A stretch of DNA of 64,000 bases. It comes from Roseinatronobacter thiooxidans (GTDB taxonomy: Bacteria > Pseudomonadota > Alphaproteobacteria > Rhodobacterales > Rhodobacteraceae). Where the stretch lies: the NCBI RefSeq assembly GCF_001870675.1, contig NZ_MEHT01000023.1, positions 43,059-107,058 on the forward strand, read 5' to 3'. Shown here one piece after another: positions 44,713 through 54,679 of the stretch (its first letter is position 1; every line of letters begins with the position of its first letter). The notes under the pieces are model-generated. The model did not search any database. It saw nothing but the letters and a program-made list of their open reading frames with translations, and had not been told where the DNA came from. A program made the translations under genes and the position numbers.

Positions 44713-45101
44713 GGAACTCTCCGTGTCTCAGGTTGGGGCCGCATCCAAGGCGACGACACACGCAGATTACAGATGATCCCTTAAACGCGGCTCTCCAATG
44801 CGTGCGATCGATTTACCCCTTGGTATCATCTTGGCAGTCATTCTCGCAGGGGTTTGGATGGGGGCATAAGCGGCCAGTCGCCGCGCAAGGTCTGTTCAGG
44901 GTGCTGCCCTCGTGCACGGCGTGTGTATCAATGGAGCGGTGCGGGAAAGGTGGATCGCGCTGGGGCCATAGGGTGGTAAAAGCGGTGGGGGGGCTTCCCA
45001 GATGTGCATATAGAGGCCTATGAGGCGTCTGTGATCGGATGGCGTCCCGCATGTGAAATTTGATTAATTCATTGGAAATAAGAGATTCTTGGAATTGGAT
45101 T
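44713..45101. other. 389-bp gap with no convincing gene
   Basis: Between two leftward genes. It must carry the spike operon promoter. The only item of note is a 23-codon frame at 44798-44869 encoding a hydrophobic peptide (RAIDLPLGIILAVILAGVW) without a good ribosome site. Confidence 0.4.
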
Positions 45102-45422
45102 TCACCCAAGCAGCGCCAACACCCCCCAAACAATAAGAGAGGTCACAGTCGCAACGCCAACCCAGCCGAAGAAACCTAGCTTGGTGCCCGCGTCATGCAG
45201 TTCGTATGCGGCTGTTTGCACTTTGGTTTGCTTCGCGCGGCGCGTGATCTTTTCGCTCACATGAAGCCCCGAGCCGGGAATACCTGCGCTAACTGTTGTC
45301 CCGCTTGTTCCAACGGTTACACCCGCGCCGCGTGGTCCAACCCTTGCACTTACGCCGGTTTTTGTGAGGTTTAGCCGCACCCCGGGTGCGATTTTCATTG
45401 TCCTTCTGAAACGGAATGCCAT
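45102..45422 (-). CDS. DUF4236 domain protein
   Basis: A 106-residue protein: AFRFRRTMKIAPGVRLNLTKTGVSARVGPRGAGVTVGTSGTTVSAGIPGSGL is the DUF4236 domain (residues 2-53). A linker and one C-terminal membrane helix follow (FFGWVGVATVTSLIVWGVLALL). The domain is widespread but of unknown function. It is divergent from the ion-channel gene. Confidence 0.85.
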   Translation of the reverse strand: MAFRFRRTMKIAPGVRLNLTKTGVSARVGPRGAGVTVGTSGTTVSAGIPGSGLHVSEKITRRAKQTKVQTAAYELHDAGTKLGFFGWVGVATVTSLIVWGVLALLG

Positions 45423-45461
45423 TACAATCCCCGATTTTTAATGACGAAAAGGTAGCACATT

Positions 45462-46208
45462 TTGCTGAGAGAAAAACTGTCTTTCGCCCTCGACCCTGAG
45501 ATGAAGGCGTCCCCGGGCTTGTCACGCACGAACACCGCGATCATTACTCTTATCTGTATTTCGGTTTTGTTCGGGGTGTTTGAGACTGAGCATACTGTTA
45601 CAGACCTGTTCGCACCCGTGTTTGCAGTCGCGCATGTCTTTTTCTTTGTTTTGTTCAGTTTTGAGTATCTGGGGCGGATTTATGCGGCCCCGGTTAATCC
45701 CCGCTACCCATCCTGTGCAAGCTATGCCGCTACCTTCGCCTCACTGTTGGATTTATTGGTTCTGGTATCCTTCTTGCTTCCTTTGTTTGGTCTGGAAGCG
45801 GCGCTCTTGCGCATGTTCCGCGCAGTCCGGCTGATGCGCCTTGCGCGGCTGGGGCGCTATTCCCTTGCCCTCCAGATGATCGGCGCGGCCATTTCGCAGC
45901 GTCGATATGAGTTGGGGGTAAGCATGGTGGCCGCTGTCGCTCTTATGCTGCTGTCTTCAAGCGCCTTGTATCTCGCAGAGCGTCATGCCCAGCCTGAGGC
46001 GTTCGGGTCCATCCCTAGGGCAATGTGGTGGTCAATCGCCACGCTCACGACTGTAGGCTATGGCGACACTGTCCCTGTCACGGTCTTGGGTCGCGTCGCA
46101 GCGGCTTTTACTGCGCTAACAGGTATTGGCTTAATCGCGCTTCCGACAGGAATATTGGCAGGGGCTTTCAGCGATGCCTTGCGCAACATTCGGGCGACTC
46201 GGGATTAG
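45462..46208 (+). CDS. Voltage-gated-type potassium channel
   Basis: A 248-residue membrane protein with six transmembrane segments. The fourth is rich in regularly spaced Arg (RMFRAVRLMRLARLGRYS), as in voltage sensors, and the pore loop carries the selectivity filter TVGYGD. It is an inner-membrane cation channel, most likely for K+. The TTG at 45462 (AAAGG upstream) or the ATG at 45501 could be the start; the first 13 residues are not part of the domain. No regulatory C-terminal domain. Confidence 0.85.
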   Translation: MLREKLSFALDPEMKASPGLSRTNTAIITLICISVLFGVFETEHTVTDLFAPVFAVAHVFFFVLFSFEYLGRIYAAPVNPRYPSCASYAATFASLLDLLVLVSFLLPLFGLEAALLRMFRAVRLMRLARLGRYSLALQMIGAAISQRRYELGVSMVAAVALMLLSSSALYLAERHAQPEAFGSIPRAMWWSIATLTTVGYGDTVPVTVLGRVAAAFTALTGIGLIALPTGILAGAFSDALRNIRATRD

Positions 46209-46351
46209 GCCTTATGCGAACCACGGAGAACTAGGACGCAAGAAAATAGCGCCAAACAATTTGCGCCTAGAGGGGTCCAAAGCGGGTCTCGCAGAAATAT
46301 ACCTCTCCTCAAGATTATGAATTTGAAGGGTTTTATTGACTGAAAGCAGTC

Positions 46352-46441
46352 TGGCGGAGAGAGAGGGATTCGAACCCTCGAGACGGTTCCCCGCCTACAC
46401 ACTTTCCAGGCGTGCGCCTTCGACCACTCGGCCACCTCTCC
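46352..46441 (-). tRNA. tRNA-Ser (GGA)
   Basis: A 90-nt class II tRNA on the minus strand: 5' acceptor GGAGAGG, D-arm with GGCCGAGTGGTCGAAGGC, anticodon loop CTGGAAA (anticodon GGA), long variable arm, T-loop GGTTCGAATCC, discriminator G and encoded CCA (46352-46354). It reads UCC/UCU codons. Confidence 0.95.
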
Positions 46442-46496
46442 GTCAGGGGTCTCTTAGCGTGGAGTGGCCACCGCTTGCAAGGCCAGAGTTGCAGCT

Positions 46497-47339
46497 TTAT
46501 GCGTAAGGCAGCGCGGCATGTCGATTGACATCTTTATAGAGCAAATACCGGAACGGCTCTGGCCCGCCTGCGTAGCAGGCCTGTGGGCAAAAGGCGCGCA
46601 GCCACATGAAATCACCTGCTTCGACCTCGACCCAGTGTTGGTTCAGGTGATACACACCTTTCCCTTGCAGAACATACAGCCCGTGTTCCATCACATGCGT
46701 CTCGTCAAAGGGAATGACGGCGCCGGGTTGCAGTGTCACAACTGTGACATGCATGTCATGGCGCATATCTGCGGGGTCCATGAAGCGGGTGGTGGCCCAT
46801 GCCCCGTTTGTATCCGGCATCGGGGCAGGGGGGATGTCATTTTCATTGGTGAAAAACGCATCGGGGGCGTCCAGCCCTGCGACGCTCTGGTAGCGCTTTC
46901 TGATCCAGTGGAAAACGCCGCCTGTGTCGCCCTGTGCACGAATGCGCCACTGGGCACCCGCAGGCAGGTAGCAAAACCCGCCTTGCGTCAGGTGATGGTC
47001 CTGCCCGTCAAGCTGGACTGAGACCGCACCTTCGACGACAAACACCGCGCCTTCGGCATTCGGGTCGGTTTCGGGCCGCTCGCTTCCGCCGCCCGGTGCC
47101 AGCTCGACAATATATTGCGAGAAGGTCTCGGAAAACCCGCTCATGGGCCGTGCGAGAACCCAGAAACGCGCGCCATCCCAGAAAGGGAGCGCGCTGGTCA
47201 CGATGTCGGACAACACGCCGCGCGGGATGATGGCGAAGGCGTCCGTGAACATCGCCCGCCCCGTGATCAGTTGTGACTGCGGGGGCAGGCCGCCTTTGGG
47301 CACATAATAGGGTTGCGGTGCAGATGCGCGTGGCGTCAT
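46497..47339 (-). CDS. allE: (S)-ureidoglycine aminohydrolase
   Basis: A 280-residue bicupin. It starts with the family pattern YYVPKGGLPPQSQLITGRAMFTDAFAIIPRGVLSDIVTS and has two cupin barrels. The second carries HVMEHGLYVLQGKGVYHLNQHWVEVEAGDFMWL with metal-binding His/Glu. It releases ammonia from (S)-ureidoglycine in allantoin (purine) breakdown, needing Mn2+. No other allantoin gene is in the window, so the pathway context is missing. Confidence 0.85.
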   Translation of the reverse strand: MTPRASAPQPYYVPKGGLPPQSQLITGRAMFTDAFAIIPRGVLSDIVTSALPFWDGARFWVLARPMSGFSETFSQYIVELAPGGGSERPETDPNAEGAVFVVEGAVSVQLDGQDHHLTQGGFCYLPAGAQWRIRAQGDTGGVFHWIRKRYQSVAGLDAPDAFFTNENDIPPAPMPDTNGAWATTRFMDPADMRHDMHVTVVTLQPGAVIPFDETHVMEHGLYVLQGKGVYHLNQHWVEVEAGDFMWLRAFCPQACYAGGPEPFRYLLYKDVNRHAALPYA

Positions 47340-47466
47340 GGGGGCCTCTCTGGCAGGGTTTGCGCTGACGCTAGCAAATGCGCTGTCGCAGGGCCAGCAC
47401 CCAAAGCCAAGAGAGACCTTCCTTAAATTCCATGAAGTCCGCGAGGGGGGGGCGAATCAAGCGCCC

Positions 47467-48606
47467 TTAATCCTCGGGGGTCAGCCTGAGCAGCGATGCA
47501 TTCTCGCCATCTGACAGCACATAGATGAATCCATCTTCTGGGCCGACAGCCACATCACGGATGCGCATGTCTTCGCCATCCAGCAATCTGGCAACTTCGC
47601 TTAGCCCGTCACCCTCTTGGGCCCAAAGCCCCAGATACCTGTGATACAGATTGCCGATCAGCACATGGCCCTGCCAGTCTGCGAAAGCATCCCCGTCATA
47701 AAACACCATGCCCGAGGGTGGATTGTGATTGTCGCGCCCCGCGGGCCATGCATGGATAGGCGAGATGAAGCCGTCACCGTCACGGTGGGGTTCGGCGAAT
47801 TGTTCGCCGCCGCTATATGTCACCCCTTCAGAGGCAAGCGGCCAGCCGAAATTACCGCCGCGCTCGACAATATTTACCTCATCGCCGCCCGCTTCGCCAT
47901 GCTCGGCCAGCCAGACCGCGCCTGTGTCGGGGTGAATCGTCATGGCCTGAATGTTGCGGTGGCCATAGGACCAGATCGCACCTGCCGCGCCGTCTTCATC
48001 GACAAAGGGGTTATCGTCGGGAATTTCACCCTCCAGCGTCAGGCGGATGACCGCGCCATTCTCGCTGCTCAGGTCTTGCGAGATATGCGCGGGCGAGAAA
48101 TCCTTGCTGCCCCTGTCCCCGAAACCGGCATAAAGATACCCGTCCTGAAACACGATCCGAGAGCCGAAATGCGCGCCGCTGTCGATACCGGGCTGAACCA
48201 CATGCAACACTTCCAGACCTGTCAGCGCCTGTGCGTCACGGTCCAGTTGCGCGCGGCCCACATGCGTGGTTGTGCCACCGTCCACACCGGCAACCCATGT
48301 CATATAAACCCAGCCATCCTGTTCAAAATCGGGGCCGACAGCGACATCCAGAAGGCCGCCTTGGCCACTGGCTACCACCTCTGGCGCGCCAGAGACGGGC
48401 ACAACCCCATCATCGGCATTCCACAACACAACCTCGCCGCCGCGCAGGGTGACGATGAGATCGTTGTGATCGGGCAGAAAGGCCATGCCCCAAGGGCGGT
48501 CCAGCTCTTGCGCCAGAATGTCGATGGCATAGCCGTTTTCCGCTTGGGCAGGCAATGCCAGACCGGCAGCGGCCAGCGAGAGTAAAGCAGTCGTTGTCAA
48601 ACGCAT
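47467..48606 (-). CDS. PQQ-dependent soluble aldose sugar dehydrogenase family protein
   Basis: A 379-residue periplasmic protein: signal peptide to residue ~22 (LALPAQA), then a six-bladed propeller of the GdhB/YliI type with LDRPWGMAFLPD, SGAHFGSRIVF, YSYGHRNIQAMTIHP (His-Arg-Asn PQQ-binding region) and HGEAGGDEVNIVERGGNFGWP (calcium/PQQ loop). Oxidation of aldose sugars with PQQ is the family activity; the natural substrate is unknown. It is the second quinoprotein of the window but far from the alcohol locus. Confidence 0.85.
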   Translation of the reverse strand: MRLTTTALLSLAAAGLALPAQAENGYAIDILAQELDRPWGMAFLPDHNDLIVTLRGGEVVLWNADDGVVPVSGAPEVVASGQGGLLDVAVGPDFEQDGWVYMTWVAGVDGGTTTHVGRAQLDRDAQALTGLEVLHVVQPGIDSGAHFGSRIVFQDGYLYAGFGDRGSKDFSPAHISQDLSSENGAVIRLTLEGEIPDDNPFVDEDGAAGAIWSYGHRNIQAMTIHPDTGAVWLAEHGEAGGDEVNIVERGGNFGWPLASEGVTYSGGEQFAEPHRDGDGFISPIHAWPAGRDNHNPPSGMVFYDGDAFADWQGHVLIGNLYHRYLGLWAQEGDGLSEVARLLDGEDMRIRDVAVGPEDGFIYVLSDGENASLLRLTPED

Positions 48607-48856
48607 AAAAAACCTCCAGAGCAGTCGTGTATTCCAAGAACTGTGCTTGCTCGTGGAAAACTCAACTCACGAATGCAAAAGGGGTTCCATATGCAAGCTT
48701 GACTCTGCAGGGGTTCGGGCATATGCGAAGCGCAATTCGCCGGAGGTTTAATCTTCCGGTCCTTTGCTGCGGCAAGGATCGCCACCCACCAGCGCGTTGC
48801 GCCCGTGGGTGCCATACTGGTTTGAGGCTCTGTTTTCAGGGTAAGGAGTGACGCTT

Positions 48857-50350
48857 ATGTTCGAGAACCTCTCTGAGCGCCTGTCCGGGGTCTTTGACCG
48901 GCTGACGAAGCAGGGTGCGCTCTCGGAAGATGACGTGCGCGCAGCACTGCGCGAAGTGCGCGTGGCGCTTCTGGAAGCGGACGTTTCGCTGGATGTGGCG
49001 CGCGAATTCGTCAAGCGTGTGCAAAAGAAAGCCACAGGCGCAAGCGTCACCAAGTCGATCACACCGGGCCAGCAGGTCGTCAAGATCGTGCATGATGAAC
49101 TGATCGCCACGCTGGAAGGCGAAGGTGATCCGGGCGCGCTGAAAATTGACAACCCGCCTGCATCCTTGCTGATGGTCGGGCTTCAGGGGTCGGGCAAGAC
49201 AACCACCACTGCGAAACTGGCGCGCCGCCTGACCGAACGCGAAGGCAAGCGCGTGCTGATGGCCTCGCTTGACACGAACCGCCCCGCAGCGATGGAACAG
49301 TTGGCCATTCTGGGCGCGCAGATCGGGGTTGATACCCTGCCCATCGTTCTGGGCCAGAACGCAGTCCAGATCGCCAAGCGCGCAAAGCAGCAAGCCACTC
49401 TGGGCGGCTATGACGTCTATCTGCTGGATACAGCGGGCCGGTTGCATATTGACGAGGCCCTGATGGCCGAGGTGCAGGCCGTGCGCGACGCGGTCAGCCC
49501 GCGCGAGACATTGCTGGTCGTTGATGGCCTGACAGGGCAGGATGCGGTCAATGTCGCGGCCGAGTTTGATGGCAAGGTTGGCGTGACCGGCGTTGTGCTG
49601 ACGCGGATGGATGGCGACGGGCGCGGTGGCGCCGCGCTGTCGATGCGCGCAGTCACCGGAAAACCCATCCGCTTTGTGGGCTTGGGCGAAAAAACCGATG
49701 CGCTGGAAGTGTTCGACCCCAAGCGCGTTGCGGGCCGCATTTTGGGCATGGGCGACATTGTGGCGCTTGTGGAAAAAGCGCAGGAAGTGCTGGAGGTCGA
49801 ACAGGCCGAGCGCATGATGAAGCGCTTTCAAAAGGGCATGTTCAACCTGAACGACCTGAAACTGCAGCTTGAACAGATGCTGAAAATGGGCGGCATGCAG
49901 GGCGTCATGGGGATGATGCCGGGCATGGGCAAAATGTCCAAACAGGCCGAGGCAGCGGGCTTTGACGATTCCATGCTGCGCCGCCAGATCGCGCTGGTCA
50001 ATTCCATGACCAAGAAAGAACGCGCCAACCCCGCAATCCTGCAAGCCAGCCGCAAGAAACGTATTGCCGCAGGCGCGGGGCTGGATGTGTCCGACCTGAA
50101 CAAATTGCTCAAACAGCACCGCCAGATGGCCGACATGATGAAAACCATGGGCAAGAAAGGCATGCTGAAACAGGCGATGGCAGGCATGATGGGCAAGGGC
50201 AAAGGGGCCGATGCCATGCCAGACCCCGCCCAGATGGACCCGAAGCTGATGCAACAGGCCGCGCGGCAACTGGGCGGCATGCCCGGAATGGGCGGAATGG
50301 GCAGTGGTGGCCTGCCCGGCGGCCTGTCAGGGATGTTCAAGAAAAAATGA
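48857..50350 (+). CDS. ffh: Signal recognition particle protein Ffh
   Basis: A 497-residue GTPase that binds signal peptides and the 4.5S RNA. N domain (FENLSERLSGVFDRL), G domain with GLQGSGKTTT, DTAGRLHID, TRMDGDGRGG, and a Met-rich M domain from about residue 320 with a Gly/Met-rich tail (GGMPGMGGMGSGG). ATG 48857 follows AAGGAG at 8 nt. It opens a group with chorismate mutase, rpsP, rimM and trmD, a common alphaproteobacterial order. Confidence 0.97.
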   Translation: MFENLSERLSGVFDRLTKQGALSEDDVRAALREVRVALLEADVSLDVAREFVKRVQKKATGASVTKSITPGQQVVKIVHDELIATLEGEGDPGALKIDNPPASLLMVGLQGSGKTTTTAKLARRLTEREGKRVLMASLDTNRPAAMEQLAILGAQIGVDTLPIVLGQNAVQIAKRAKQQATLGGYDVYLLDTAGRLHIDEALMAEVQAVRDAVSPRETLLVVDGLTGQDAVNVAAEFDGKVGVTGVVLTRMDGDGRGGAALSMRAVTGKPIRFVGLGEKTDALEVFDPKRVAGRILGMGDIVALVEKAQEVLEVEQAERMMKRFQKGMFNLNDLKLQLEQMLKMGGMQGVMGMMPGMGKMSKQAEAAGFDDSMLRRQIALVNSMTKKERANPAILQASRKKRIAAGAGLDVSDLNKLLKQHRQMADMMKTMGKKGMLKQAMAGMMGKGKGADAMPDPAQMDPKLMQQAARQLGGMPGMGGMGSGGLPGGLSGMFKKK

Positions 50351-50407
50351 CGATTTTTTGCGCAACACAGTCAGGCCCGCATCTGGCGGCCATAGGGGGC
50401 GTCCCGC

Positions 50408-50704
50408 ATGAGTGAGCATTCCCAACGTGCCGCAGACCTGCTGGCCGACCACCGCGACAGTATCGACCGTCTGGACGCGATCCTTGTCTATACTTTGGGC
50501 GAGCGGTTCAAGCATACGCAGGCCGTGGGCCGCCTGAAAGCGCAACACGATCTTCCCCCCTCGGACCCGACGCGCGAAGAGCGCCAGATCGAGCGGCTGG
50601 AATGGTTGGCCAAAGAGGCCGATCTCGACCCGGAATTCGCCAAGAAGTTCCTGAATTTCATCATCTCGGAAGTGATCCGTCACCACGAGAGGTTGCAACG
50701 CTAA
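50408..50704 (+). CDS. Chorismate mutase (AroQ class)
   Basis: A 98-residue all-helical enzyme turning chorismate into prephenate. Conserved R..ID.LD..L...L..R......V..LK pattern ([31 protein letters not shown]), then [15 protein letters not shown] and a C-terminal helix [10 protein letters not shown]. Stand-alone AroQ proteins of this size are usual between ffh and rpsP in this group. Confidence 0.9.
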   Translation: MSEHSQRAADLLADHRDSIDRLDAILVYTLGERFKHTQAVGRLKAQHDLPPSDPTREERQIERLEWLAKEADLDPEFAKKFLNFIISEVIRHHERLQR

Positions 50705-50765
50705 CACACTGAAATCGCGCAGGGAAACCCCTTTGCGCAATACGCCATCTAAAGGAGAATATGAC

Positions 50766-51119
50766 ATGGCAGTTAAGATTCGTCTGGCCCGTGGTGGAGC
50801 CAAGAAACGCCCGCATTACTCGATCGTTGTTGCAGATTCGCGCATGCCACGCGATGGCCGCTTTCTGGAAAAGCTGGGCACCTATAACCCGCTTCTGGCC
50901 AAAGACAGCGAAGACCGCGTGAAACTGGACATGGAGCGTGTGCAGCACTGGCTGGATCAGGGCGCACAGCCCACAGACCGTATCCTGCGCTTCCTTGAAG
51001 CTGCTGGTGCGCGCGGCGCGACCACACGCGCCAACATGAAGAAAGCCGAGCCGGGCAAGAAAGCCAAGGCGCGTGCTGCCGAGAAGGCCGCAAAAGCCGA
51101 AGCAGCCACGGCTGAATAA
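50766..51119 (+). CDS. rpsP: 30S ribosomal protein S16
   Basis: A 117-residue protein: [43 protein letters not shown] is the S16 core, followed by a charged Ala/Lys tail of about 35 residues common in this group. ATG 50766 has AAAGGAG upstream. A strong hairpin follows the stop, separating it from rimM. Confidence 0.97.
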   Translation: MAVKIRLARGGAKKRPHYSIVVADSRMPRDGRFLEKLGTYNPLLAKDSEDRVKLDMERVQHWLDQGAQPTDRILRFLEAAGARGATTRANMKKAEPGKKAKARAAEKAAKAEAATAE

Positions 51120-51128
51120 GCCGGTGAA

Positions 51129-51152
51129 AGGGGGGCTGTCTGCCCCCCTCTT
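51129..51152 (+). terminator. Hairpin after rpsP
   Basis: An 8-bp stem (AGGGGGGC / GCCCCCCT, loop TGTCT) then CTT, ten bases after the stop. Probably reduces expression of rimM and trmD relative to rpsP. Confidence 0.6.
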
Positions 51153-51206
51153 GCCCGTTCCGGGCAATTCACCCCCCGAGAGTATTTGGCGCAAGAAAAT
51201 GACCAC

Positions 51207-51716
51207 ATGACTAAATCGCGCATCTGTGTCGGAGCGATTGCCGGTGCCTATGGGGTGCGCGGCGAAGTGCGGCTGAAAAGCTTTTGTGCCGATCCCGGCG
51301 CGATTGCGGATTATGGCCCGCTTTGGTCTGAAGATGGTGCGCGCGAGTTCAAACTGACCTTGGGCGCGCAAGTGGCGCAAGGGTTCTCCGCGCGCATTGG
51401 CGGGGTGAACACGCGCGAGCAGGCCGATGCCTTGCGCGGGGTGCGCCTGTTTGCAGAGCGCGACAAACTGCCCGCCTTGCCCGATGACGAATATTACCAT
51501 GCCGATCTGATCGGGCTGGAGGTGTTCGACACAGGTGGCGTGTCGATGGGGCGCGTGAAGGCGGTGCTTAACCATGGCGCCTCGGATTTGCTGGAACTGG
51601 TGGTGCCGGGGCGCAAGGGGGCGGTCTTGTTGCCCTTCACGCAAGCCATTGTGCCGACGGTTGATCTGGCCTCGCGGCGCATCATTGCCGATCCGCCCGA
51701 AGGGCTGATCGAGTGA
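51207..51716 (+). CDS. rimM: 16S rRNA processing protein RimM
   Basis: A 169-residue assembly factor: [22 protein letters not shown] at the N-terminus and a PRC-barrel C-terminal domain ([49 protein letters not shown]). It binds S19 in the 30S head. ATG 51207 fits the family start. The stop overlaps the trmD GTG. Confidence 0.95.
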   Translation: MTKSRICVGAIAGAYGVRGEVRLKSFCADPGAIADYGPLWSEDGAREFKLTLGAQVAQGFSARIGGVNTREQADALRGVRLFAERDKLPALPDDEYYHADLIGLEVFDTGGVSMGRVKAVLNHGASDLLELVVPGRKGAVLLPFTQAIVPTVDLASRRIIADPPEGLIE

Positions 51717-52516
51717 GCGCGCGCCCCCGTCGCGCAGCGGGCCGACTGGCCATTACCCCGTCTTTGACCCCGCGTGATCTGGACAGGCGCGGCACGCCTG
51801 CGGCCGCATGGCAGGCGCGACTCATCACCCTGTTTCCCGAAGCCTTCCCCGGTGTGCTGGGCCTGTCGCTGACAGGGCGCGCGCTGGCAGAAGGGCGCTG
51901 GGGGTTGGAGGCGATTGACCTGCGCCCCTTTGGCATGGGCAAGCATCGCAATGTCGATGACACACCCGCTGGCGGCGGGGCCGGCATGGTGCTGCGCGCA
52001 GATGTTCTGGGCCGTGCGATCGAGACAGCCATGCGCGGTGTGCCGCAAGATCGGGGGGAATGGCCGCTTGTGTGCCTGAGCCCGCGCGGGCGGCCCTTTG
52101 CGCAGGACACAGCGCGCCGCTGGGCGGGCGCGCGCGGCGTCACCATGATCTGCGGGCGGTTTGAAGGTGTGGACCAGCGCGTGATCGACCATTACGGGAT
52201 CGAGGAAGTCTCGCTTGGGGATTTCGTCATGACGGGCGGCGAGATTGCCGCGCAGGCCATGATTGATGCAACTGTGCGGCTGCTGCCCGAGGTGCTGGGC
52301 AATGCGGCATCTGTCGAGGAAGAAAGCTTCTCGGACGGGTTGCTGGAGCATCCGCAATATACCCGCCCCGCCGAATGGGCAGGGCGCGAGATACCGCCGG
52401 TTCTGATGTCGGGCAATCATGGCGCGGTTGCGCGCTGGCGGCAGGAACAGGCCGAAGCCCTGACCCGCGCGCGCCGCCCCGACCTGTGGGCCGCATGGCA
52501 GGCGCGCAAGGGCTAA
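51713..52516 (+). CDS. trmD: tRNA (guanine37-N1)-methyltransferase TrmD
   Basis: A 267-residue SPOUT methyltransferase that makes m1G37 in tRNAs using S-adenosylmethionine. Trefoil-knot motifs: [60 protein letters not shown] and [11 protein letters not shown]. About 35 extra N-terminal residues precede the usual start; this extension is typical in Rhodobacteraceae. The GTG start is coupled to rimM (GTGA). Confidence 0.95.
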   Translation: MSARPRRAAGRLAITPSLTPRDLDRRGTPAAAWQARLITLFPEAFPGVLGLSLTGRALAEGRWGLEAIDLRPFGMGKHRNVDDTPAGGGAGMVLRADVLGRAIETAMRGVPQDRGEWPLVCLSPRGRPFAQDTARRWAGARGVTMICGRFEGVDQRVIDHYGIEEVSLGDFVMTGGEIAAQAMIDATVRLLPEVLGNAASVEEESFSDGLLEHPQYTRPAEWAGREIPPVLMSGNHGAVARWRQEQAEALTRARRPDLWAAWQARKG

Positions 52517-52520
52517 GTGC

Positions 52521-53870
52521 CTAGCTGTTGTCGCGGGTGATGCGTGCGCCAAGATCGCGCATCAGGGTTTCAAAGCTGGGGAAAGATGTGGCGATTGGGC
52601 CTGCGTCATCAACCTTGATCGGTTTTTGAGCCACCAGCCCCAAGCACAGAAAGCTCATGGCGATTCGGTGGTCGAGATGGGTTTGCACTGTCGCCCCCCC
52701 CGGCACGCCATCCGACCCCATGCCATGCACGGTCAGGCTGTCTTCGGTTTCGCTGATGCGCACACCGCAGGCTTCCAGCCCGCGCGCCATCGCATCGATC
52801 CGGTCGGATTCCTTGACGCGCAATTCCTTGATGCCGCGCATGACAGTGACGCCTTCGGCAGTGGCAGCAAGAGCGGCAAGCACAGGGTATTCGTCGATCA
52901 TGCTGGCGGCGCGTTCGGGTGGCACCTCGATCCCCCTGAGGGGGGAGAAGCGCACGCGCAGATCGGCCACAGGCTCGCCGCCTTCTTCGCGCGGGTTCTC
53001 CAGCACCAGATCTGCGCCCATTTCCTGCAATGTTGTGAAAATGCCATTTCTGGTGGGGTTCTGGCTCACTCCGGGCACCAGAATATCGGAATTTTGAACC
53101 ATCAATGCAGCACATACCGGGAAAGCGGCCGAGGAAGGGTCGCGCGGCACGGCCACATTCTGGCCTTCCAGCTCGGGCTGGCCGTTCAGGGTGATGACGC
53201 GCCCTTCATCGGTATCTTCAACCGTGATCACAGCCCCGAAGCCGCGCAGCATGCGTTCGGTATGGTCGCGGGTCGGTTCCTGTTCGATCACCACCGTCTG
53301 GCCGGGGGCATTCAGCCCTGCCAGCAAAACCGCGGATTTCACCTGCGCTGATGGCATCGGCACGCGGTAGCGCACAGGCACGGGCTGCGCCGCGCCGATA
53401 AGTGTCAGGGGCAGGCGTCCGCCACGGCGGGTATGGGACTGTGCGCCAAACAGCGCCAGCGGGTCGGTGACGCGGCCCATGGGGCGCTTGTTCAGGCTGG
53501 CATCGCCGGTGAATGTGGCGGTGATATCGGTGGTGGCCATGGCACCCATGATCAGCCGCACGCCCGTGCCGGAATTGCCGCAATCAATCACCTGCTCGGG
53601 TTCGGAAAAGCCGCCCACGCCCACGCCATGCACCGACCAGTCGCCGGGGCCATGCTGCGTGACTTCTGCGCCAAAGGCCTGCATCGCCTTGGCCGTGTCC
53701 AGAACATCCTGCCCTTCCAGCAGGCCGGTGATCGAGGTTTTGCCAATGGACAAGGCCCCGAGGATCAGCGCGCGGTGCGAGATGGATTTGTCGCCGGGCA
53801 CCTCGGCCACGCCGGAAAGCGGGCCGGATTTGCGGGCAGTCATGGAAAATGCGGGGCCATGGCCGGACAT
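52521..53870 (-). CDS. aroA: 3-phosphoshikimate 1-carboxyvinyltransferase (EPSP synthase)
   Basis: A 449-residue shikimate-pathway enzyme: [15 protein letters not shown] (phosphate-binding Lys), [20 protein letters not shown], and [18 protein letters not shown]. The RPMGRV and overall sequence fit the class II (CP4-like) group. In CP4 the glyphosate-tolerance position is Ala in GNAATG; here it is Gly (GNSGTG). ATG 53870 has AGAGG eight bases upstream. Convergent with trmD, leaving only 4 nt between stops. Confidence 0.95.
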   Translation of the reverse strand: MSGHGPAFSMTARKSGPLSGVAEVPGDKSISHRALILGALSIGKTSITGLLEGQDVLDTAKAMQAFGAEVTQHGPGDWSVHGVGVGGFSEPEQVIDCGNSGTGVRLIMGAMATTDITATFTGDASLNKRPMGRVTDPLALFGAQSHTRRGGRLPLTLIGAAQPVPVRYRVPMPSAQVKSAVLLAGLNAPGQTVVIEQEPTRDHTERMLRGFGAVITVEDTDEGRVITLNGQPELEGQNVAVPRDPSSAAFPVCAALMVQNSDILVPGVSQNPTRNGIFTTLQEMGADLVLENPREEGGEPVADLRVRFSPLRGIEVPPERAASMIDEYPVLAALAATAEGVTVMRGIKELRVKESDRIDAMARGLEACGVRISETEDSLTVHGMGSDGVPGGATVQTHLDHRIAMSFLCLGLVAQKPIKVDDAGPIATSFPSFETLMRDLGARITRDNS

Positions 53871-53954
53871 AGAAGCGCCTCTCGAACAGGTTAATTCTGC
53901 GCAGGCAATAGCGCAACCCGCACGGGGCGTCCATGGGGCGGTTGCGTGGTGGTG

Positions 53955-54596
53955 TCAGTCGTCTTGCAATGCGGCGCTGACTTCGGCGACCAGCGCTTCA
54001 AGTTCGGCGCGCATGGCGGGGCTGCGCACCCCCTCGATCGCGCCAAGCCCCTGACCCAGCGTTTCGGCATAGGCGACACGGTTGGCAATCTGGCTGGTCG
54101 CAAGATTGGCGCTAAGGGCTTGTGCGGCTTCCATCACCTCGGCCCCCAGCCGTGTGCCTGCGCGGGTACGGTTCAGCACGACCAGCACCTCGCGCCCTTC
54201 GCGGCGTGTCAGGTCAAGCACCCCGTCGGTGGCCCATAGGTCGACATGGCTGGAGGCCACAGGCACCAGCACCAGATCGGCCACACGCAGGGCAGGGCGC
54301 AGGTCGGAATCGGCTTTGGGCGGGGTGTCGATAATGACATAGTCTGCCATGTCGCGCAGTTTGCCCACCTCATAACCCACACCCCATGCGGATGCCGTGG
54401 AAAACTCCATATTCTCGGCGCGGCCAGCGTCGTTGCGGGTCATGAACCAGCGCCCGAGCGAGCCTTGCGGGTCGGTATCCAGAAACGCGATTGTGTGACC
54501 GGCACGCGCCAGCATCACGCCCAGATTGACCGCAAGCGTTGTCTTGCCGCTGCCACCCTTTTGTTGCGCGATTGTAATTACCTTACCCTTGGCCAT
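53955..54596 (-). CDS. ParA/MinD-family ATPase
   Basis: A 213-residue deviant-Walker ATPase: VITIAQQKGGSGKTTLAVNLGVMLA (KGGxGKT), LDTDPQGSLGRWF and VIIDTPPKADSDL. No ParB partner is adjacent, so it is an orphan ParA as used for positioning cargo or small replicons. ATG 54596 has GAGGGG at good distance; an ATG three codons earlier is possible. Role not predictable. Confidence 0.85.
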   Translation of the reverse strand: MAKGKVITIAQQKGGSGKTTLAVNLGVMLARAGHTIAFLDTDPQGSLGRWFMTRNDAGRAENMEFSTASAWGVGYEVGKLRDMADYVIIDTPPKADSDLRPALRVADLVLVPVASSHVDLWATDGVLDLTRREGREVLVVLNRTRAGTRLGAEVMEAAQALSANLATSQIANRVAYAETLGQGLGAIEGVRSPAMRAELEALVAEVSAALQDD

Positions 54597-54679
54597 GATC
54601 CGCACCCCTCGCCCTGATCGCCCCAGCTTATGCTGCGGTGCAGCATATGCGAGTTTTCCACAGGATGCACGCGCAAATT

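Noticed and set aside
48607..48856. SRP 4.5S RNA gene upstream of ffh
   Set aside because: The conserved GGAAG...AGCAG apical-loop sequence is not present in this gap.
48836..50269. 477-codon open frame antisense to ffh
   Set aside because: It mirrors the GC-rich, Met/Gly-rich ffh codons, has no ribosome site and encodes His/Ala-rich sequence of no known type.
54629..54647. TATGCTG-CGGTG-CAGCATA hairpin between the Lrp and ParA-like genes
   Set aside because: A 7-bp stem with no U-run on the transcribed strand; too weak to call a terminator or operator.
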